The translations under genes and the position numbers were made by a program. Under the pieces are notes generated by a model. That model did not search any database and was not told the origin of the DNA. It saw only the letters and a list, made by a program, of their open reading frames with translations. Of a stretch of 22,962 nt of DNA, positions 21,677 to 22,962 are shown piece by piece. The DNA is from Eubacteriaceae bacterium (lineage in GTDB: Bacteria > Bacillota > Clostridia > Eubacteriales > Alkalibacteraceae): contig DMAW01000151.1 in NCBI GenBank assembly GCA_003446375.1, positions 1 through 22,962 of the forward strand. The letters are read 5' to 3'. Positions within the stretch are counted from its first letter, which is position 1. Every line of letters starts with the position of its first letter.

Positions 21677-22758
21677 TTTTTATTCCACCATTCTTCTGCA
21701 AGCAATATTGGATCTTCATTTCCTCCAGCCACTATATCAGCAGGTATGACTTCCCTGCTGCTTAAGTTTGACACTGCATAACCACCAACCATTATCTTCA
21801 TGTCTTTCAAACTATCGTCTTCTCTTATTTTTTTAATAAACTCTATCGCGTTAGGCAGATTAAAAGGCATCGCAACTGAAATACCTAGGATATCAGGTTT
21901 TTCAGAAATTAGTCTGTCATAAAGAGAATCGACAGGAGTATTTGCACCATAGTATTCTACGTCCCATCCATCAAGCTCTAATAGATCTGAGATCATTCTT
22001 GCTCCTACCTCGTGAAACTCGTTTTGAGCTGCACTCATTATAAATTTACCCTTTGTATAATCCACCAATTCAAAAAATTTCATGTACAATGTCGTCATCA
22101 ACCTTATTACAATTGAAGTGGCCAAATGCTCCTGTGCTGTAGTTATCAATCCTTTTTCCCAGGAAAGACCTATCTCATACATAACAGGCCTTAGGACTCC
22201 ATAGTAGATGTTTTTTAGGTCTTCTTTATCACTAACTACATTATCTGTTAAATTAACTGCAAGCCTAAAATCACCTTTAATCAAGATTTGATATAAATCT
22301 TTCTGTAGCTTGCTCCAAGAAGATTCTATTTTAGAATGATCTTTTTCGGTATTTATCTTCTCTAAATCTATTCTAGGTAGAATAGATAAAATTTCGTTGT
22401 AATATGGTGTTACCTCGCCTGCAGTCTTTTCTGAATATATTTCCTTGATGATTTTTATCCACATAGGAATTGCGACATAAAAATAACTTTGATCAAATCC
22501 TCTAGATATATAACTGAAATATGCCCATTCGACAATCTCATTAAACATCTTTGAATCTCTTAATACAAAAATAGATTTCATAAAGTTTATATGATGTTTG
22601 TGATTGTCATACATAACGTCGATAGAATTGTTTCCAATTAAATTTTTTCTATTGTTTGCATCAGTCATATATTTGTTCATCAGCTCAATCAACTGATCAC
22701 TTTTAGAATTAAATTCTTTTAAGGAGTCCTCGTCAATATAATATTTTTCTATTCCCAT
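21664..22758 (-). CDS. Cobalamin-binding sensor with CarH-like W-x9-EH motif
   Basis: 364 residues in three parts. The N-terminal 1-145 is helical and not recognised; it has no MerR-type helix-turn-helix. Residues about 148-235 form the helical cap domain, with W200 and E210-H211 spaced as in the W-x9-E-H motif that caps adenosylcobalamin in CarH photoreceptors. Residues about 237-360 are the B12-binding Rossmann domain with NEFHEVG (axial His249), GISVAMPF and VGGYAV. From family knowledge such domains release the adenosyl group in light and change their oligomeric state. Signal output is likely through the diguanylate cyclase, which overlaps it by 13 bp. Alternatives are a dark B12 sensor or a methyl carrier, but the W-x9-EH set argues against the latter. 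The ATG follows GGGGGG. Confidence 0.87.
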   Translation of the reverse strand: MGIEKYYIDEDSLKEFNSKSDQLIELMNKYMTDANNRKNLIGNNSIDVMYDNHKHHINFMKSIFVLRDSKMFNEIVEWAYFSYISRGFDQSYFYVAIPMWIKIIKEIYSEKTAGEVTPYYNEILSILPRIDLEKINTEKDHSKIESSWSKLQKDLYQILIKGDFRLAVNLTDNVVSDKEDLKNIYYGVLRPVMYEIGLSWEKGLITTAQEHLATSIVIRLMTTLYMKFFELVDYTKGKFIMSAAQNEFHEVGARMISDLLELDGWDVEYYGANTPVDSLYDRLISEKPDILGISVAMPFNLPNAIEFIKKIREDDSLKDMKIMVGGYAVSNLSSREVIPADIVAGGNEDPILLAEEWWNKKWKF

Positions 22759-22787
22759 TTTTATCCCCCCATTTTAATACTAATTAC

Positions 22788-22793
22788 ATTATA
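22788..22793 (-). promoter_or_regulatory. Probable -10 box of the B12 sensor-cyclase operon
   Basis: TATAAT on the minus strand, 29 bp upstream of the start codon. A TTGAAG lies 20 bp further up, too far for an ideal spacer. Confidence 0.4.
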
Positions 22794-22876
22794 AACGATT
22801 AATGATTCTAAAACTTCAAATTTAAACTTTTTTATCTATTTCGATATCGATTGCTCTTTAATATTATCAATTTTTA

Positions 22877-22885
22877 TGTTATTAT
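22877..22885 (+). promoter_or_regulatory. Extended -10 promoter of tRNA-Leu
   Basis: TGTTATTAT (TG-n-TATTAT), 12 bp before the first base of the tRNA, with no good -35 box. It is divergent from the B12 sensor promoter. Confidence 0.45.
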
Positions 22886-22897
22886 AACTTAGTAATC

Positions 22898-22962
<65 letters not shown>

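Noticed and set aside
22759..22897. Riboswitch or small gene between the B12 sensor and tRNA-Leu
   Set aside because: Only 139 bp, very AT-rich, with divergent promoter elements and no open frame with a ribosome site.

Overview
The window is AT-rich, with densely packed genes mostly on the minus strand. It carries a V-type (not F-type) ATPase operon, RecU, a V/A-type stalk, DUF815 and PspC/LiaF proteins, corrinoid proteins, and strong Gram-positive Shine-Dalgarno sites with frequent GTG/TTG starts. This fits an anaerobic low-GC Firmicute of the Clostridia/Tissierellia type. The species cannot be read from the sequence.

Layout. 1-3525 (minus): the first part of a V-type ATPase operon (stalk G/H, C, I, and the start of K, cut by the window edge), with a near-consensus promoter at about 3593. 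3655-4966: an AlaA-like aminotransferase with its own promoter, ending inside a perfect 20-bp inverted-repeat terminator. 4992-6661: a glyoxalase-I-type VOC protein and a DUF815 AAA+ ATPase. 6808-8120 (plus): a PspC-LiaF envelope-stress pair. 8146-9144 (minus): an ATP-NAD-kinase-like protein. 9272-10198 (plus): a lysophospholipase/monoglyceride-lipase-like hydrolase whose 3' end overlaps a convergent MarR(FabT-like)-DegV operon. 11667-11930 (plus): a lone CsoR metal sensor. 12011-13385 (minus): a corrinoid protein coupled to a HutC-type GntR regulator. 13569-18844 (minus): a compact information-processing operon polA-rluA-recU-rnhA-5-FCL. 18973-20698 (minus): an ECF sigma factor and a membrane anti-sigma factor fused to DUF4349. 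20753-22758 (minus): a cobalamin-binding sensor overlapping a PAS-GGDEF diguanylate cyclase. 22898-end (plus): the 5' part of tRNA-Leu(CAG). No stretch longer than 300 bases lacks a gene.

How the genes may work together. Three regulatory circuits can be read from operators as well as genes. (1) The FabT-like MarR has a TTTGATTATCAAA palindrome at its own predicted start site and is co-transcribed with a DegV-family (FakB-like, fatty-acid-binding) protein, suggesting a small exogenous-fatty-acid sensing unit. (2) The corrinoid protein-GntR operon has a GTATATAC-centred palindrome on the -35 region of its predicted promoter, a fit to HutC-type operators. (3) The ECF sigma gene is preceded by a GGGAAC-N16-CGTCTA element, a textbook autoregulated ECF promoter.

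The most unusual module is the last protein pair. The cobalamin protein has the W-x9-E-H signature (W200, E210, H211) and base-off axial histidine (H249) of CarH-type adenosylcobalamin photoreceptors but no MerR DNA-binding domain. It overlaps by 13 bp a diguanylate cyclase with intact GGEEF and RxxD I-site. It reads as a candidate light- or B12-responsive c-di-GMP switch, with an ECF sigma/anti-sigma pair directly downstream.
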